Assembly: GCF_000378445.1 (NCBI RefSeq)
Contig: NZ_KB899705.1
Location: 1 to 64,000, forward strand
Reading direction: 5' to 3'
Source: Deinococcus aquatilis DSM 23025
GTDB taxonomy: Bacteria; Deinococcota; Deinococci; Deinococcales; Deinococcaceae
DNA: 64,000 nucleotides
Shown here in pieces: positions 59,415 to 64,000 of this stretch. Numbering within the stretch: position 1 is the first letter of the stretch; the number at the start of each line of letters is the position of its first letter. A program made the position numbers and the translations under genes. A model generated the notes under the pieces. That model searched no databases. It was not told the DNA's origin and was given only the letters and a program-made list of their open reading frames with translations.

Positions 59415-60815
59415 TTACCCCTCCTGCCCCGCTGCCCCCACTCCCTGCCCGCCGCCCGACAACCGCACGCGCAGCAGCAAGCTCAGGATCAGGCCCAGCA
59501 CCACCAGGCCCAGTGCCAGTTCATAGGCGCGGCGCAACCCCTCGGCCAGTTCAAAGCCGCCCGCTGCGATGGCCGCTGGTCCGATCAGGAGGGCCATGAC
59601 CGCCACGCCCAGCGCCCCGCCCATCTGACGGGCAAACAGCACGCCGCTGGTCACTGCGCCCAGTTCTCCCTTCTGTGCGTCCTCCTGCGCGGCCAGCAGC
59701 AGGCTCAGCATGGCAAAACCCATGCCCATGCCCACCGCGAATCCCAGCGCCGACGTGACCCACAGCGGCGCGTGAACAGCAAAGATCAGGGCGGCAAACA
59801 TGGCGACCAGCACGGCAAATCCGGTCTGGGTCAGGCGGGCCAGCGGAATGCGGTGCAGCAGGCGGGCCGCCAGAATAGAGGTCAGGGTCCAGCCCACCAG
59901 CATGGGCGTGAGGATGGCCCCGGCAGCGGTGGCCCCGCCCCCCGTGACCCCCTGCGCGTACAGCGGCAGATAGGCGATGACGCCGAAGTAAGCTGCCCCG
60001 CCCAGAAAATTGCCCGCAAACGCGATACGCGGCAGCCTTTCTTGCAGCGCCCGCATCGGCAGCAGCGGGGCGGGGTGGCGGCGTTCCAGCCACACGGCGG
60101 CCAGCAGGGTCAGCAGGCCTGCGCCCACCATGATCCACAACCGACTTTCCAGCCCCCACACGGTCAGGCCGCTGCCCAATGTAAAGAGTACGGCCCCCAG
60201 CCAGTCCAGTTGCGCGGGGCGGGGCGTACCCGTTTCCTTGAGGTGCCGCCACGCGATGTACAGGGCCAGCATTCCGAAGGGCAGGCTGACAAAGAATGTC
60301 CAGCGCCAGGAGAGGGTATCGGTGAGCCAGCCGCCCAGCAGCGGCCCTGCCAGTCCCGAGACGCCCCACACGCCGCTGATGAAGGCCTGCACGCGCCCGC
60401 GTTCGGCCAGCGCGTAGGTTTCGCCGATAATCGTGAGTGTGAGGGGCAACACCGCGCCCGCGCCGAGGCCCTGTAAGGCCCGCGCCGCGATCAGCCAGCC
60501 CATGCTGTTGGCGAGGCCACACAGGGCGCTGCCCACCAGAAACACGATCACGCCCGCCAGATACAGCCGCCGCCGCCCCAGCACATCCGAGGCGCGGCCC
60601 CACAGCGGGCTGGACACGGTACTGGTCAGCAAAAATACGGCAAAAGGCAGGGCGTACCAACGTTCGCCGCCCAGATCGGCAATGACACTGGGCATGGCCG
60701 AGGCCACCACGCTGGCTTCGAGGGCTGCCAGAAACACGCCCAGAATCAGGCCCGTGGTGGCAAGTCGGCGGGCATCGAATCCCGGCGGTGAGGTGGGGGA
60801 GGGGGGAACCGTCAT
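59415..60815 (-). CDS. MFS multidrug-type exporter (EmrB/QacA-like)
   Basis: A 466-residue major facilitator with about twelve to fourteen helices. Motif D-like [19 protein letters not shown] in helix 1 is followed by motif [17 protein letters not shown] and the antiporter motif [20 protein letters not shown]. This combination points to proton-coupled drug/H+ antiport of the DHA2 (EmrB/QacA) group; the substrate is unknown. The ATG is 7 bases after TAGGCT (60823-60828), so a leaderless transcript is likely. No regulator gene flanks it. Confidence 0.9.
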   Translation of the reverse strand: MTVPPSPTSPPGFDARRLATTGLILGVFLAALEASVVASAMPSVIADLGGERWYALPFAVFLLTSTVSSPLWGRASDVLGRRRLYLAGVIVFLVGSALCGLANSMGWLIAARALQGLGAGAVLPLTLTIIGETYALAERGRVQAFISGVWGVSGLAGPLLGGWLTDTLSWRWTFFVSLPFGMLALYIAWRHLKETGTPRPAQLDWLGAVLFTLGSGLTVWGLESRLWIMVGAGLLTLLAAVWLERRHPAPLLPMRALQERLPRIAFAGNFLGGAAYFGVIAYLPLYAQGVTGGGATAAGAILTPMLVGWTLTSILAARLLHRIPLARLTQTGFAVLVAMFAALIFAVHAPLWVTSALGFAVGMGMGFAMLSLLLAAQEDAQKGELGAVTSGVLFARQMGGALGVAVMALLIGPAAIAAGGFELAEGLRRAYELALGLVVLGLILSLLLRVRLSGGGQGVGAAGQEG

Positions 60816-61009
60816 GGGGGCCAGCCTACGCCCGCTGCAAGGAGCCAAAGGGTGGGGAAGCCTTCAGAGGTCGGTCATCAATGGGTGTAGACAACACCGT
60901 CTCCCAGGTTTTTGTCAGTTCTCCTGCTTAGGCGCTGGATGAACCCCGCCTATACTCCTGCTTATTCGTGTAAGGCAGCACAGGCGCACAGATGTAGGGC
61001 GGAGGCAAT

Positions 61010-64000
<2,991 letters not shown>

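Overview
The window looks like a stretch of Deinococcus chromosome. It is GC-rich, and its gene content fits that genus: clpB behind an HspR-type operator, gyrA behind a 17-bp palindrome of the radiation/desiccation response type, RadA, a type III glutamine synthetase, an SdrP/DdrI-like CRP regulator and many small intergenic repeats. The clearest lineage mark is that about twenty genes start 6-8 bases after a TANNNT box with no ribosome binding site between, the leaderless layout known from Deinococcus transcriptomes. No prophage, CRISPR array, tRNA or rRNA gene was seen. The only clear insertion sequence is the 5' part of an IS630-type transposase gene at the left edge.

Layout. 1-9.9 kb: transposase fragment, JAB metallopeptidase, nucleoside hydrolase, secreted type I pullulanase, FKBP isomerase, signal peptidase I, MnmE and a secreted vanadium-haloperoxidase/PAP2-type protein. 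10.3-19.9 kb: DUF4258 protein, double GNAT, DUF305 and YdcF proteins, TrmFO, a MerR regulator, the murD-ftsW pair and an ABM-domain membrane protein. 20-30.5 kb is a nitrogen block: divergent GlnN (type III) and GlnA (type I) glutamine synthetases, then a complete branched-chain amino-acid ABC transporter (livJ, livHMGF). 30.6-39.3 kb is a stress and protein-quality block: lipocalin-like lipoprotein, clpB, radA, and a ClpC that lacks the usual middle domain.

40-47.7 kb carries, on the minus strand, the classical run rpsB-tsf-pyrH-frr-cdsA-dxr-rseP followed by a glycosyltransferase: translation, phospholipid and isoprenoid precursor synthesis, and site-2 proteolysis. 48-54 kb: YczE membrane protein, YchF, an AAC(3)-family acetyltransferase and two different NADPH-dependent flavoprotein reductases. 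54-61 kb: CRP-family regulator, gyrA, a secreted DUF4139-like protein and an MFS exporter. The right edge is an open molybdopterin oxidoreductase of formate dehydrogenase type with an N-terminal iron-sulfur region; it has Cys at the selenocysteine position but Gln where the catalytic His is expected.

The most unusual non-coding content is a set of intergenic repeats: a (GTGGATC) heptamer array, two fold-back elements sharing an identical 30-mer, a perfect 20-bp inverted repeat built on the same heptamer, two copies of a roughly 100-120 bp C/G-ended palindromic element, and a candidate 170-bp small repeat that shares a module with one of them. I found no clear new defence or biosynthetic system. 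The repeats, the leaderless gene starts and the altered active site of the molybdoenzyme are the points most worth following.
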